Positions 46,654 through 56,934 of a DNA stretch of 64,000 nucleotides are shown here, in pieces. The stretch's first letter is position 1; every line of letters starts with the position of its first letter. Under the pieces are notes generated by a model, which saw nothing but the letters and a program-made list of their open reading frames with translations, was not told the origin of the DNA and ran no database searches. Made by a program: the position numbers and the translations under genes. Origin of the DNA: Elusimicrobia bacterium GWA2_51_34 (GTDB taxonomy: Bacteria; Elusimicrobiota; Elusimicrobia; Elusimicrobiales; UBA9959); contig MGTS01000024.1 of NCBI GenBank assembly GCA_001799565.1, positions 1 to 64,000 of the forward strand, read 5' to 3'.

Positions 46654-49600
46654 TCACCGTTCAATTACCACTTTAAAAAGCTTGTCCGTTTTCTTGTCCT
46701 GGGTTTGTATCAGCGCCAGATAAACGCCGCTGGCGGCTTTGCGCCCGGAGTCGTTCTCTCCCGCCCATAAGGCCATTCCGTTTATATCGGCTTTTATAAC
46801 GCGTACCAGCTCGCCCAGGAAAGTGTAAACTTTTATTTTCGCGTAAGGGGGCATGTTAGTGAAATGCATTACATCCGAAACGCTGGACGGTTTGTAAGGA
46901 TTCGGGTAAATTTTAACGTTGGCAAGGCCGGCGCTTGTAGCCGTCTCCATTATCTGAAAAGTTGAAAGGTGCCAGCTTTGGGCGGTAACGCGATTTCCTG
47001 CGGTATCGGAAACCGAGGGCAGCGGCGCCCAGGTCTGGCTGGTTTCATCGTAAAGCGCGATTATCAGCCTGCTGCGGTCCATGCCCGGCGGCAGGTCGGT
47101 TTCGCGGTAAGAGATGGTAATGGTAACCGGTTTGAAAAGCAGCGTCGGCGGGTCATAGGTAATTTCAACGCCTATATTGGTCGCTTTAAGCGCTGTTAGC
47201 GCTGAAACGGGAGGGGCGAAGCCGGAAGTTTTTACAGCCAGCGTCATCCGGGTGGAGCTGCCTATAGAACCGCTTGGCAAAAATATGGAGATGGGGCCGT
47301 ATGAGGAGGCAAGTGTTATGGTGTTGTCCTGAAAGGCCACTGAATTTTTTACCTCTTCAAGCAAAGTGGCGGCCGAACCGGCGCTTACGAAATCCGAAAC
47401 CAGCCCCGACTGCCCCACGGCCTGTATTTGTACCCAGTAGGTGGTGTTTATAAACAGGTTTGAGAAAACCGCGGTTTCTGCGTTTACTGAAACGGAGGCG
47501 TTAATGACTGAGAAATCAGGGGCTGTAGAAACCTGCACCCGGTAGAGCGTGCTGGAGGAATTGCCGTTATCTCCCCAATTGACTGAAAATCCGTCGATTA
47601 GAAAATCCGGAGCAGGAAAAGTTTGCGCGGGGGCCGGCACGTACGGAGTGGCGGGCAGTGTCAGCGCCGTTCCCAGCGGCAGGGGCGGAACTTTGGGCTC
47701 GTCCACCATGTTAAGGGCGGAAACCCGCAGGTAATATGAAGCGTTTGAAACCAGGCCTGTAAACGAAGCCGCCAGCGCCGTTGTAACGGAAGACAGCACC
47801 GTTCCGGAGAAAGCCGCTTCTGAAGAAATCTGCGCCCTGTATTTGGTGCCGCTCCCGTTTAATCCCTGCAGCCAGTTGATGGTAATGGAGGAAACGCCAA
47901 TGTCCGAATAATTATCAAAAGCAGGATCAAAGGCGCTTGTGGCCGCGGTGGGAAATATCCCTCCGGGTGTGGCGCGGTTAAAGCGGTTCATGGCCGTTAC
48001 GCGCGGATAATATGTCGTGTTAGGCAGCAAACCATCCGCGGTTAAAAATGTGGCGGAAGAACCAGTGGTTGAGGTGGAGACGGGGTTTGAAAAATCGGAA
48101 TGTGAGGACAAATCCACTACGTAAACAGTGTCAGCCGGGTTTGAATGCGTCAGCCAGTTAACTGTAATGGCGTCGGTGGTAAAACTGAAAGGCGGCGCGG
48201 CCGGGGTAGGGGCGTCGGCTAAAGTTGAGGTGGCCGCAATATTTACATAATTAGCCGCGCCGTCCCAGTTAAGCGTGCCGGCCCGGAGATAGTAAGTTGT
48301 ATTGGGATCCAGTCCCGTAAGCGACAACTGCGTTGCGGAGATGGTGTCCGTGTAGGAGGAAAAAAGCACGGGCTCAAATGCCGGGCTGGCGGAGGCTTCA
48401 AGCCGGTATCTTTCCGCCGTCGCGTTTGGAGGACTTGGGGCCAGCGGGATCCAGGGAACGGTAATGCTTGAAGAAAATACCCCGGTTATAGGTTGGACGT
48501 TTAGAGGCAGGGCTAATGTGGATTGCAGCCACGGCGTGGAGTTAGTGTAAAACGTGGTACCATTAAACAGGGCTCCGGCCCGGTAGTAGTATTTTGTGTT
48601 TTCGTTCAGGGTAACCGAGAGGCTTTCGGCGCCCGGGTCGGAGGTTGAAGAACTCAGGATCAGGTCCTGGAAGCGCCAATCGGGGTAGGCGGCGGCCTCA
48701 ACAACGTAACCGTCCGCCAGGCTGGTAGTAAAATTCAAGGTCGCGCTGGACAGCCCTACATACGCCAGAATAACCACGGTAGGCGGACCGGGAGAGGCGG
48801 TTCTCAGGACGTCAAGGGCGGTATAATTGGGAGTAAATTCCCAATTAAGAGTGGCTAAGCGAAGATAATAACTTGTATACGACCCCAGGCTTGAAAGGGT
48901 AAGCTGGTTCAGCTGGTTCTGGTAGGTAACGGAAGATATTATCTCTCCGCCTTCGTCAAATGGAGCGGTGGAGCCTTCAAAGAGGTATCCCTCGCAGGAA
49001 GAACTTTGGGGCGAAGCGTCCAGGGGGTGAAAACTTACCGTGATCAAATTCATGCCGGAGATCGTTGTTACGGTGTTGGCGCTGAACTGCGAAGCGAGCG
49101 TTATGGCGGAAGTGTAAGGCTCCGCTGTGTAGTTAGGGTCGAAATTTTTGTTAAGCGAAGCCGCCCTGAAGTACCAGGTGGTGTTCATGGCAAGGCCGGA
49201 AACAGTGAGAGTTGAGAGTTGTGAGTTGAAAGTTGAGGAGGAAAAAATCGCGCCGGTGAAATTTGAAGCGGTGGAGGCCTCAAGGCGGTAGCCGAGCGCG
49301 GAGGCTGTTGAGGGGCCTGGCGGGAGCGCCGCCCAGCCGAGCGTCGCCGAGTCGGCGGCTACCCCTAGCAGCTGTAAATTCTGCGGCTTTGAAGACAGCG
49401 TGGTAAAGGAACGGCCGGAATCATTGGCGGCTCCGTTCCAGTTAAGCGCTCCCGCTTCATAATAGTACGTGGTGTTGCGCTCCAGGTCGGTCAGAGTAGC
49501 GCTTGAAGTGTCGTGGTCCGTACTGCTCCATACAACAATTACGCCCCTGTCATAAACGCTCACGGTTGAATATCTAAGCCGGTAGCCCTCCGAGTCCATT

Positions 49601-50355
49601 GCCTGCGCGGGGCCTGAAACAGCCGTCCAGGTAACCGTGGCGCTGGTTTCGCCAAAGGTTTCGCCAAGACCGTCAAGTTTAATGGCAAGAGTCGCCGTGG
49701 AAATGTCGGTGGTGGGGGCGGTTTGAGTTCCGGAGAGGTTTACCGCCGCCACATGTAAAAAATAAGTGGTGTTGGCGGCAAGTCCCGGCAAGGTAAGCGG
49801 GGGATAATAATCGGAGTAAAATTTTGAATCTGTGAAACCCGGATTGTCGGCGTATTCTATTTTATATTCGGTCCAATCGGGATTGCCGTTGCGGTTTACC
49901 TGAACGCTTATTTGAGCTGTATCTGAAGAATCTGAAGCAAAAAAATCATACACAAACTCCGGAAGAGTCGGCGCTGCGGCGTGAGTTACGGTTGAAATAT
50001 AAAGCGGGTTATAGGAACCATCGCTTTGTTTTTTTACCCGGAAGTAATAAATGGTGTCAGGGTCCAGATTTATATAAGTTGTGGTGTTTGAGCCCGGCGC
50101 GCCGCCGGCTGTCAGGGCGGAGAAATCACTTACAGTTGAAAGCGCCGTTTCATAAGGCGCGTTTACGTCCCAGTTGAAAGAGAGGGTGTTAGAGGTGACT
50201 CCAATGTTGACCGGGTGTAAATCGGTTTGGGCTGACAGCCAGGCCTGGCAAATAAAAAACAACCCCGCCGCTAAAAAAGAGGCCCGAAATCCGCGCAAAG
50301 GCGAATGGTACGCATGCATACCGACATAGTCTAGCACAGGGCCATTAAAAATCAA
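46654..50355 (-). CDS. Multi-fibronectin type III secreted protein with T9SS-like C-terminal domain
   Basis: Many repeated L.PNTTYYLRA.ALN units; C-terminal VKIYPNPYKPSS...GVYLALIQTQDKKTDKLFKVVIER. Confidence 0.85.
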   Translation of the reverse strand: MIFNGPVLDYVGMHAYHSPLRGFRASFLAAGLFFICQAWLSAQTDLHPVNIGVTSNTLSFNWDVNAPYETALSTVSDFSALTAGGAPGSNTTTYINLDPDTIYYFRVKKQSDGSYNPLYISTVTHAAAPTLPEFVYDFFASDSSDTAQISVQVNRNGNPDWTEYKIEYADNPGFTDSKFYSDYYPPLTLPGLAANTTYFLHVAAVNLSGTQTAPTTDISTATLAIKLDGLGETFGETSATVTWTAVSGPAQAMDSEGYRLRYSTVSVYDRGVIVVWSSTDHDTSSATLTDLERNTTYYYEAGALNWNGAANDSGRSFTTLSSKPQNLQLLGVAADSATLGWAALPPGPSTASALGYRLEASTASNFTGAIFSSSTFNSQLSTLTVSGLAMNTTWYFRAASLNKNFDPNYTAEPYTSAITLASQFSANTVTTISGMNLITVSFHPLDASPQSSSCEGYLFEGSTAPFDEGGEIISSVTYQNQLNQLTLSSLGSYTSYYLRLATLNWEFTPNYTALDVLRTASPGPPTVVILAYVGLSSATLNFTTSLADGYVVEAAAYPDWRFQDLILSSSTSDPGAESLSVTLNENTKYYYRAGALFNGTTFYTNSTPWLQSTLALPLNVQPITGVFSSSITVPWIPLAPSPPNATAERYRLEASASPAFEPVLFSSYTDTISATQLSLTGLDPNTTYYLRAGTLNWDGAANYVNIAATSTLADAPTPAAPPFSFTTDAITVNWLTHSNPADTVYVVDLSSHSDFSNPVSTSTTGSSATFLTADGLLPNTTYYPRVTAMNRFNRATPGGIFPTAATSAFDPAFDNYSDIGVSSITINWLQGLNGSGTKYRAQISSEAAFSGTVLSSVTTALAASFTGLVSNASYYLRVSALNMVDEPKVPPLPLGTALTLPATPYVPAPAQTFPAPDFLIDGFSVNWGDNGNSSSTLYRVQVSTAPDFSVINASVSVNAETAVFSNLFINTTYWVQIQAVGQSGLVSDFVSAGSAATLLEEVKNSVAFQDNTITLASSYGPISIFLPSGSIGSSTRMTLAVKTSGFAPPVSALTALKATNIGVEITYDPPTLLFKPVTITISYRETDLPPGMDRSRLIIALYDETSQTWAPLPSVSDTAGNRVTAQSWHLSTFQIMETATSAGLANVKIYPNPYKPSSVSDVMHFTNMPPYAKIKVYTFLGELVRVIKADINGMALWAGENDSGRKAASGVYLALIQTQDKKTDKLFKVVIER

Positions 50356-50473
50356 TAGACAATATGTTACGGGATGTCGCCGCCTTTTGAGTTCTATGCT
50401 TTTGTTGAAATGCCTGCGGTTTCTATTATATTATAGGGTCAGCGCCGCGCAGTGGAAATAAAAAACTGCATTT

Positions 50474-51613
50474 ATGAAAGTAAAAAATATCCTTTTTTTC
50501 GCGTTAGCCGTTTGCTGCTGGTTTTCGGCGGGTCTGTCCGCTTCAGGCGGACGCCGTGAAACTACTATAGGTCCGTCGGCGGACCGCAAACCTTCCGCGC
50601 AGAAGCCAAAAAGCCTTAAATTTTCCGTAAAACAGATAGGCCCGATCCTTGAGGTAAAAGAGTCCTCCACCCAGGTAATAGGCCAGGGCGGAAATTACGC
50701 GGTTACGGACGGCCCCGGTAAAACGGTCTGGTTTTTAAACAATATCTGGACGGGAGAGGTTCCCTCGTCCGGTCAGCCGGCCCGTTGGGGCATAATTGAG
50801 GGCGGAGTGGCCCTGTCAGCTTCCAGTTCCCCCTATTCTTTGAAAGGCGCTTTGAATCATGTGCTGGATGAAAACCGCTGGCCGATACCGTTTCTTTCAT
50901 CGGATTTCAGGGAATATATCCAGGTGCGTAAATTCTGGCCGCGCGCCGGCTTTAAAAATGAAAAAAAGTATTATGTGTTCTATTCAATCCTGAATAATTT
51001 CGGCAGCGGTCCTTACGATTATTTCCGCGTAGGCCAGGGGCTCGCTTTTTCCGATAATCCCTCCGGTTCATATAAAAAAGTGGAAGTCGGGGGGGGGTAC
51101 GCCCTTTGGAGCGATGTGGAACCGGCTTTCGGCTCGGCTGTCCTCTCCGACAGCGACGGCTGGCTGTACATTTATGGCCGGGTAATGACCGAGCCGGGTA
51201 AGTATTCGGCGGCGCTTGCCCGTGTAAGGCCTGAAAATATGGAGAGCAGGGAAAAATACGACTATTACAGCCTGGATGTTTCAAGCGGCGTGTGGACTTC
51301 CGACCTGACGGAAACTACGCCGGTTATGGAAAACATGCCCGAAGAGTTTTCTGTTTCCTACAATGAATACCTGAAAAGTTACCTGGCGCTTTACCTGGAC
51401 ATTGAGGATACTGAAATTTTATTAATGAAAGCCGACTATCCCTGGGGGCCGTGGAAAGACCCTGTGAAAATAATGGCCTGCTCCAAAGAGGAATACTGTT
51501 CAGGCGCCAAGGAACAACCCCTGTTCTCCCTGGAGGACGGGAAAAAGATCTTTTTCACGCTTGAAAAAAAGAATATGCCGTATATCTACGAGCTCACATT
51601 CACAGTGAAGTAG
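50474..51613 (+). CDS. Secreted beta-propeller-like protein (DUF4185-like), unknown function
   Basis: Signal peptide; repeated YVFYSILNNFGSG / GLAFSDNPSGSYKKV / WLYIYGRVMT patterns. Confidence 0.5.
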   Translation: MKVKNILFFALAVCCWFSAGLSASGGRRETTIGPSADRKPSAQKPKSLKFSVKQIGPILEVKESSTQVIGQGGNYAVTDGPGKTVWFLNNIWTGEVPSSGQPARWGIIEGGVALSASSSPYSLKGALNHVLDENRWPIPFLSSDFREYIQVRKFWPRAGFKNEKKYYVFYSILNNFGSGPYDYFRVGQGLAFSDNPSGSYKKVEVGGGYALWSDVEPAFGSAVLSDSDGWLYIYGRVMTEPGKYSAALARVRPENMESREKYDYYSLDVSSGVWTSDLTETTPVMENMPEEFSVSYNEYLKSYLALYLDIEDTEILLMKADYPWGPWKDPVKIMACSKEEYCSGAKEQPLFSLEDGKKIFFTLEKKNMPYIYELTFTVK

Positions 51614-51684
51614 ATAGTAGGTAGTAGGCGGTATGTAGGGAATGGCAGACAGTATATTACCTACCCTGTTGCAGAGAGAAGTCC

Positions 51685-52803
51685 ATGTCTGAATACAACA
51701 TACTGGTGATAAATCCCGGCTCCACTTCCGACGAGGTGAGTTTTTTCCGCGGCGAAAAACTGGTTTTTCATAAGATCGTCCGGTACAGCCCGGAAGACCT
51801 GAAAGCCTACGAGTTTAAAAAAGTAACCTCCCAGTATAAATTCAGGAAAGGCCTGGTGCTTGACGCCCTGAAAGAGCACAAGGTGGAGCTGTCGGAGCTG
51901 CACGCCGTTATAGGCCGCGGCGGAGTGCTTCGGCCCATAGAGGGCGGGGTCTACGCGGTTAGTGATAACATGCTTAAAGACTTGAAAGAAGGCGTAATGG
52001 GAGACCACCCTTCAAATTTGGGAGGAATACTAGCCCACAACATAGCCGGCATGTGCGGCGCCGCGGCGTTTATAGCCGATCCGGTAACGGTTGATGAGAT
52101 GGAGCCTTTGGCCAGGTATTCGGGGATGCCTGAGAACCCCAGAATTTCAATTTTTCACGCGCTTAATCAGAAAAGGGTGGCCCGCCACGCGGCCCGCCAG
52201 CTTGGTAAACCATACGCAGACTGCCGCCTGATCGTCATGCACGGCGGCGGCGGCGTCTCGGTTGGCGCGCACGCGGGCGGCAGGGTGGTGGACGTGAATA
52301 ACGGGCTTGAGGGTGACGGGCCTTTCACGCCGCAGCGCTCGGGCGGAGTGCCGGCCAGCGGGCTGATAAAAATGTGTTTCTCCGGCAAATACACATTGGC
52401 CGACATGAAACTAAAGCTTAAAGGCCGCGGCGGCCTTGTGGCTTATACCGGCACCTCCGACTGCCTGGCTCTTGAAAAATATATCCTGACCGGCGAGGTA
52501 AAGCCTAATTCCGGCCTTGATCCGGCAAAAATTTCCCGCGAAAAAGCCAAAGAGGCGGTGCTTGCCATGGCTTATCAGATTTCAAAGGAAATAGCGGCCA
52601 TGGCCTCTGTGCTTGAAGGCAAGGTGGACGCTATAGTGCTTACAGGCGGGCTCGCCTACGACCAGATAGTGATACCCGAAATCAAGCGTAGAGTGGGCTG
52701 GATAGCCCCGGTGCTAAGCTATCCCGGCGGCGATGAAATGAGCGCCCTGCGCGCGGCGGCGCAAACCGGCCTTAAGCGTCCCGCCGCGGTAAAGGTGTAT
52801 TAG
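51685..52803 (+). CDS. buk: Butyrate kinase
   Basis: ILVINPGSTSDEVSFFRGEKLVF, VMHGGGGVSVGAHAGGRVVDVNNGLEGDGPFTPQRSG. Confidence 0.93.
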   Translation: MSEYNILVINPGSTSDEVSFFRGEKLVFHKIVRYSPEDLKAYEFKKVTSQYKFRKGLVLDALKEHKVELSELHAVIGRGGVLRPIEGGVYAVSDNMLKDLKEGVMGDHPSNLGGILAHNIAGMCGAAAFIADPVTVDEMEPLARYSGMPENPRISIFHALNQKRVARHAARQLGKPYADCRLIVMHGGGGVSVGAHAGGRVVDVNNGLEGDGPFTPQRSGGVPASGLIKMCFSGKYTLADMKLKLKGRGGLVAYTGTSDCLALEKYILTGEVKPNSGLDPAKISREKAKEAVLAMAYQISKEIAAMASVLEGKVDAIVLTGGLAYDQIVIPEIKRRVGWIAPVLSYPGGDEMSALRAAAQTGLKRPAAVKVY

Positions 52804-52890
52804 GAGAATTGTAGAAGTTAGAATACAGAATTCAGAAGCCGGAAGTCGGGAATTCGCGGCGACGATTTTAAAATCAACAAGGAGAAAAGT

Positions 52891-53844
52891 ATGAAGTTTC
52901 GCAATTTTGAAGAACTGATGAAGCTGGTTAAAGATAAACCGAACCGCATAGTGGTGCCCGGCGCAAATAATGACGAGGTGATGCAAGCTATAAAAATGGG
53001 AGTTGAACACCGCATAATTTCCGGCGGCATTCTGGTAGGGCCGAAAACCCAGGTTGAGGCCGTAGCGGAGAAGGTCGGAGTTAAACTGGATATTTTTGAA
53101 ATAATAGATATGTCCGATTGCGCGGAGATGTGCAATAAGGCCGTGGACCTTGTGAAAGCCGGCAAGGGAGATTTTCTTGTGAAAGGCCTGGTGGACACTA
53201 AATTTTACATGAAGGCCATACTGCGCAAGGAAGTGGGCGCGGTGGCCGAAGGGACGGTGCTTAGTCATTTTGTGCTTTTTGAACTGTCCAACTATCACAA
53301 ACTTTTTGCCGTTACCGACGCGGCCATAATTATAAATCCCACGCTGGAGCAGAAGGCGAAAATTACCCGCAACGCCGTGGACATGATGCGAATGCTGGGC
53401 GTTGAAAAACCTAATGTGGCCGTGGTCTGCCCGGTGGAAAAAGTAAACCCCAATATTCCCAGCACCATGGACGCGGAAGCCCTTGTGAAGATGAATAAGG
53501 AAGGGATTTTGAAGAACTGCGTGGTGGAGGGGCCTTACGACATTTATATCGCATTTTCAAAGGAGCTGGCGGCGGAAAAAGGCATAAAAGGCGCCGCCGT
53601 TCCCGGCGAAACCGACATAGCGCTTTTCCCCAACCTGGATTCGGCCAACCCCGTATATAAATGCCTGTCGTTTTTCGGCGCGGGCATGAAATCGGCCACG
53701 CTGCTTGTCGGGTCCAATATCCCGGTAATACTGCCGTCCCGCACCGACACGCCTGTGACAAAGCTGCACTCAATAGCGTTAGCGGGCTTTCTAAAGTCTC
53801 AGGCCGTCTTAACGGGCATGGCCCTTGATACGGCACGGCCATAG
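52891..53844 (+). CDS. ptb: Phosphate butyryltransferase
   Basis: MKFRNFEELMKLVKDKPNRIVVPGANNDEVMQAI; phosphate acyltransferase fold; adjacent to buk. Confidence 0.9.
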   Translation: MKFRNFEELMKLVKDKPNRIVVPGANNDEVMQAIKMGVEHRIISGGILVGPKTQVEAVAEKVGVKLDIFEIIDMSDCAEMCNKAVDLVKAGKGDFLVKGLVDTKFYMKAILRKEVGAVAEGTVLSHFVLFELSNYHKLFAVTDAAIIINPTLEQKAKITRNAVDMMRMLGVEKPNVAVVCPVEKVNPNIPSTMDAEALVKMNKEGILKNCVVEGPYDIYIAFSKELAAEKGIKGAAVPGETDIALFPNLDSANPVYKCLSFFGAGMKSATLLVGSNIPVILPSRTDTPVTKLHSIALAGFLKSQAVLTGMALDTARP

Positions 53845-53970
53845 GCTAGGCAGGGGTTTGCGCCTGACAGCGACAAGGGACTGCGAGCGAATAGCGAATT
53901 AGGGACGGAGTTCTTTATAACTACCCACTACCCACTGGCCACTATTCACTATGACTAAGGAGAGAAAATT

Positions 53971-54474
53971 ATGGTTTGGAATTTTTTAAAAAAAGTTTTG
54001 AACAAGAAGGAAGAAAAACGGTCGGAAACCGAGCCCCGGGCCGCTTTTCAGCAAAACACGCGGATTCAGCAGGCGGCCTCTCCGTCGTCCGCGCCATCCG
54101 CGGAAAAGCCTGCCGATGTCAAGGCTCCGGCGGCCACGCCCGCGGTGAAAGAAAAGCCGCACGCTGAAAAAACCGATGAGGAGCTGGTTCAGGAACTAAA
54201 CGCTATTTCCCCTGAAATCCTTTCCCAGGCCAAAACCCCGCAGATGCGCAAGTTGATAATAGACATCTACCGCAAGATGCTTGTTGAGGGCGTAAATATA
54301 AAAGATGAAAAAGAAGTTAAAAAATGGCTCAAAAAACATCCCGAAGTTGTGAACGGGGGCGAAACCCATAAAATAGAAACCTTTAAAAGAGAAGAGCCGA
54401 AAGTGGGCCGCAACGACGCCTGCTCCTGCGGTTCCGGCAAGAAATACAAAAAATGCTGCGGGAAGGGAAAATAA
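53971..54474 (+). CDS. SEC-C motif protein
   Basis: C-terminal [23 protein letters not shown]. Confidence 0.85.
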   Translation: MVWNFLKKVLNKKEEKRSETEPRAAFQQNTRIQQAASPSSAPSAEKPADVKAPAATPAVKEKPHAEKTDEELVQELNAISPEILSQAKTPQMRKLIIDIYRKMLVEGVNIKDEKEVKKWLKKHPEVVNGGETHKIETFKREEPKVGRNDACSCGSGKKYKKCCGKGK

Positions 54475-54520
54475 CTATCGGTAACTGCTCAAGTGGGTTA
54501 TCTGTAGGCGCGACGATAAT

Positions 54521-54642
54521 TGATAGCAGCGGAAAGCAAAAGAAAGCAACTGAATGCCACAAAAAGTAAGAGCATGAAATAATTTTCTTTCTTACTCGCA
54601 GTTGCTTTCTGTAGCGTTTCGTAGCCTTTAGTTGCTATCGAT
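54521..54642. repeat. Heptad-type intergenic inverted repeat
   Basis: gatagcagcggaaagcaaaagaaagcaactgaatgcc versus cagttgctttctgtagcgtttcgtagcctttagttgctatc. Confidence 0.8.
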
Positions 54643-54658
54643 GACAACAGTTTGCAGT

Positions 54659-56038
54659 CTAAATAACATTCCCCTGAGAAAGAAGGATTTTTTTTAGCCG
54701 GCGGAAATCAGCCGGTATAGAGGTGCTTTTGCCGCGTTTTTTCATGCAGGACGCAAGACGTGCGGGGAGCTTTACCGCTTCTCCCGTATTTCTTGACACG
54801 ATATCGGGGAATTTAGCCGGGTGAGCCGTGGATAAGACTATCTTCGGGCCTGCGAGATTGCAGTTAAAGGCGGCGGCTATGGCGGTTGCGGTATGCGGAT
54901 CGGATACATAACCAAACCTTTTGAAAGCCAGGCCTATTGTTTTCTCAGTTTCCCCGTCCGTAACGGTGACGGCGTCAATATCCCGTTTAAGCGCAACGCG
55001 GTTATTGTGATACATGTCAAGAATTCTGGCGAAGTTGCTTGGTATTCCCACGTCCATGGCGTTTGAAAGTGTCAGTCGGGTTTTTACGCGCGGGAGCTTT
55101 CCCGTGGCAAGGTAATGCGGAACCCCGCTGTTGATATTAACCGCGGCGATAAATTTCCGCGCGGGCAAACCCATTCTTTTCGCGAACAGCCCGGCGCAAA
55201 GATCGCCGAAGTTCCCGCTGGGAATAATAAATACCGGTTCGCGCTTTGCCATCCCTCTGCGCAATGCCGTAAGCTGTGAAACAGCGCTGAAATAATAGAA
55301 CATCTGCGGAAGAAGCCTGCCGATGTTAATAGAGTTGGCGGATGAAAGGGTCATTTTCCCTCGTATTTCCGCGTCGGAAAGGGCTTTTTTGGCCATCCGC
55401 TGGCAATCGTCAAAATCCCCTCTTACCTTAAGCGCGATGATATTTCCTCCGGGAGCGGTTATCTGTTTTTCCTGCAGAGGGCTTATCCTGCCTTCCGGAT
55501 AAAGCACAACAACGTTTATTCCGGCCAGGCCGAAGAATCCGTGCGCCACCGCGCTCCCCGTGTCGCCGGAAGTGGCTACGAGGACTGTCAGGCGCTTTTT
55601 TGTGCCGGCCAGGTAATGCTCCATCAGGCGTGCCATGAAACGCGCGCCGAAATCCTTAAACGAGAGCGTGGGACCGTGGAAGAGTTCAAGGATATATAAA
55701 TCTTTGGAAATCCGGACCAGCGGGGAGGGGGAGTTGTTTACAGGGAAGGCTTTTTTGCTGAAAGAGTCGCGTATTATTCCTTTCAAATTCTTATCTGTTA
55801 TATCGGAAATATATTTCCGGCAGGCTATAAAAGCCAATTCATGAAAATTATAGCTTCCGATATCGTGAAAAAAATTATTTCCGGGGCCGTGACACTGGCC
55901 TGTCGCGGACCTCTGGCGTTGTCCGCGACTGGGAAAAGCCTCCGGCATAAACAACCCTCCGTCACCGGCCAGACCCGTGAAAAGGGTTTCCCGGAAGGTT
56001 GCCGGCTCTGATTTACCGTTAGTGCTGTAATATTTCAT
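54659..56038 (-). CDS. thrC: Threonine synthase
   Basis: LYILELFHGPTLSFKDFGARFMARLMEHYL, VATSGDTGSAVAHGF, SANSINIGRLLPQMFYYF. Confidence 0.95.
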   Translation of the reverse strand: MKYYSTNGKSEPATFRETLFTGLAGDGGLFMPEAFPSRGQRQRSATGQCHGPGNNFFHDIGSYNFHELAFIACRKYISDITDKNLKGIIRDSFSKKAFPVNNSPSPLVRISKDLYILELFHGPTLSFKDFGARFMARLMEHYLAGTKKRLTVLVATSGDTGSAVAHGFFGLAGINVVVLYPEGRISPLQEKQITAPGGNIIALKVRGDFDDCQRMAKKALSDAEIRGKMTLSSANSINIGRLLPQMFYYFSAVSQLTALRRGMAKREPVFIIPSGNFGDLCAGLFAKRMGLPARKFIAAVNINSGVPHYLATGKLPRVKTRLTLSNAMDVGIPSNFARILDMYHNNRVALKRDIDAVTVTDGETEKTIGLAFKRFGYVSDPHTATAIAAAFNCNLAGPKIVLSTAHPAKFPDIVSRNTGEAVKLPARLASCMKKRGKSTSIPADFRRLKKILLSQGNVI

Positions 56039-56247
56039 TATTTGTAATTTTTGCCATAGGCCATAGGCTTTAGGCTATAAAGTTATAAGCAAATTCCTGA
56101 AAAAGCATACGGCATACGGCTTAAAACTTTTACGTGTTTATGCTTCTTGCCTACAGCCTAACTGCCTATCCGCCTGGGGCGCCCTCTATTTCAGCGGGCG
56201 TCCGCCTAAGGCCGACGGACCCGCCGGCTGTTTGGCGGGCAGCCTAT

Positions 56248-56757
56248 CTACCTGAGCAGTCCCAATATTTCCGCCGCCATTTCAGCCGGGGATCGTTTCC
56301 CGGAGTTGACGGTCCGGTCCGCGGCTTTTTCATAAACAACGGTTCTCTCTTTGAAAAGGCGTGTTATGCCTTTTTCCTTAAATCCTACGATGCCGCGGTC
56401 ATGAATAATCCCCGAAAGCCGTTTTTTTACTTCCTTAAGAGGCGTTTTAAGGTAAATGACCAAGGTTTCCTTTTTGAGTTTTTTCATCGCCGCCGTAGAA
56501 TAAATTATGCTGCCGCCCGGGGAAAATACAACCCTGTTAATGTCTATTCCCAGAGTGAACTTCTCCTCCAGCGCCAGCAGGGCCTTTTCTCCGTCTTTGC
56601 CCAAAATTACTTCGTGCCCCCTGCCTGTTTTCTTTTTTATGTAAATATCCAGATCAATAAAATCCCAGCCCAGTTTTTTTGCCAGAGTTTTGCCTGCCGT
56701 GGATTTTCCTGATCCCGGCATGCCAATGAGAGTTATCCCCTTGAATTTTTTCTTCAT
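56248..56757 (-). CDS. aroK: Shikimate kinase
   Basis: ITLIGMPGSGKSTAGKTLAKKLGWDFIDLDIYI, VVFSPGGSIIYS. Confidence 0.88.
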   Translation of the reverse strand: MKKKFKGITLIGMPGSGKSTAGKTLAKKLGWDFIDLDIYIKKKTGRGHEVILGKDGEKALLALEEKFTLGIDINRVVFSPGGSIIYSTAAMKKLKKETLVIYLKTPLKEVKKRLSGIIHDRGIVGFKEKGITRLFKERTVVYEKAADRTVNSGKRSPAEMAAEILGLLR

Positions 56758-56934
56758 TCCCGTATTTTTTGTATTATACATCTATTGTAAGTGGTGACTA
56801 CTCAGGTTCAACGGTTGGCAATCAGGAACATAAGAAAATTATAGAAAACATAACCATGAACTGTGAACTGTTGATCTGTGAACCTGACAACTTAAGCAGT
56901 AACGACAGTTTTTAAAACCGCGGGAGGAAGCCTA

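Noticed and set aside
47000-50300. Tandem DNA repeats in the FN3 gene
   Set aside because: Periodicity is at the protein-domain level with diverged DNA, apart from the short heptad patch reported separately.
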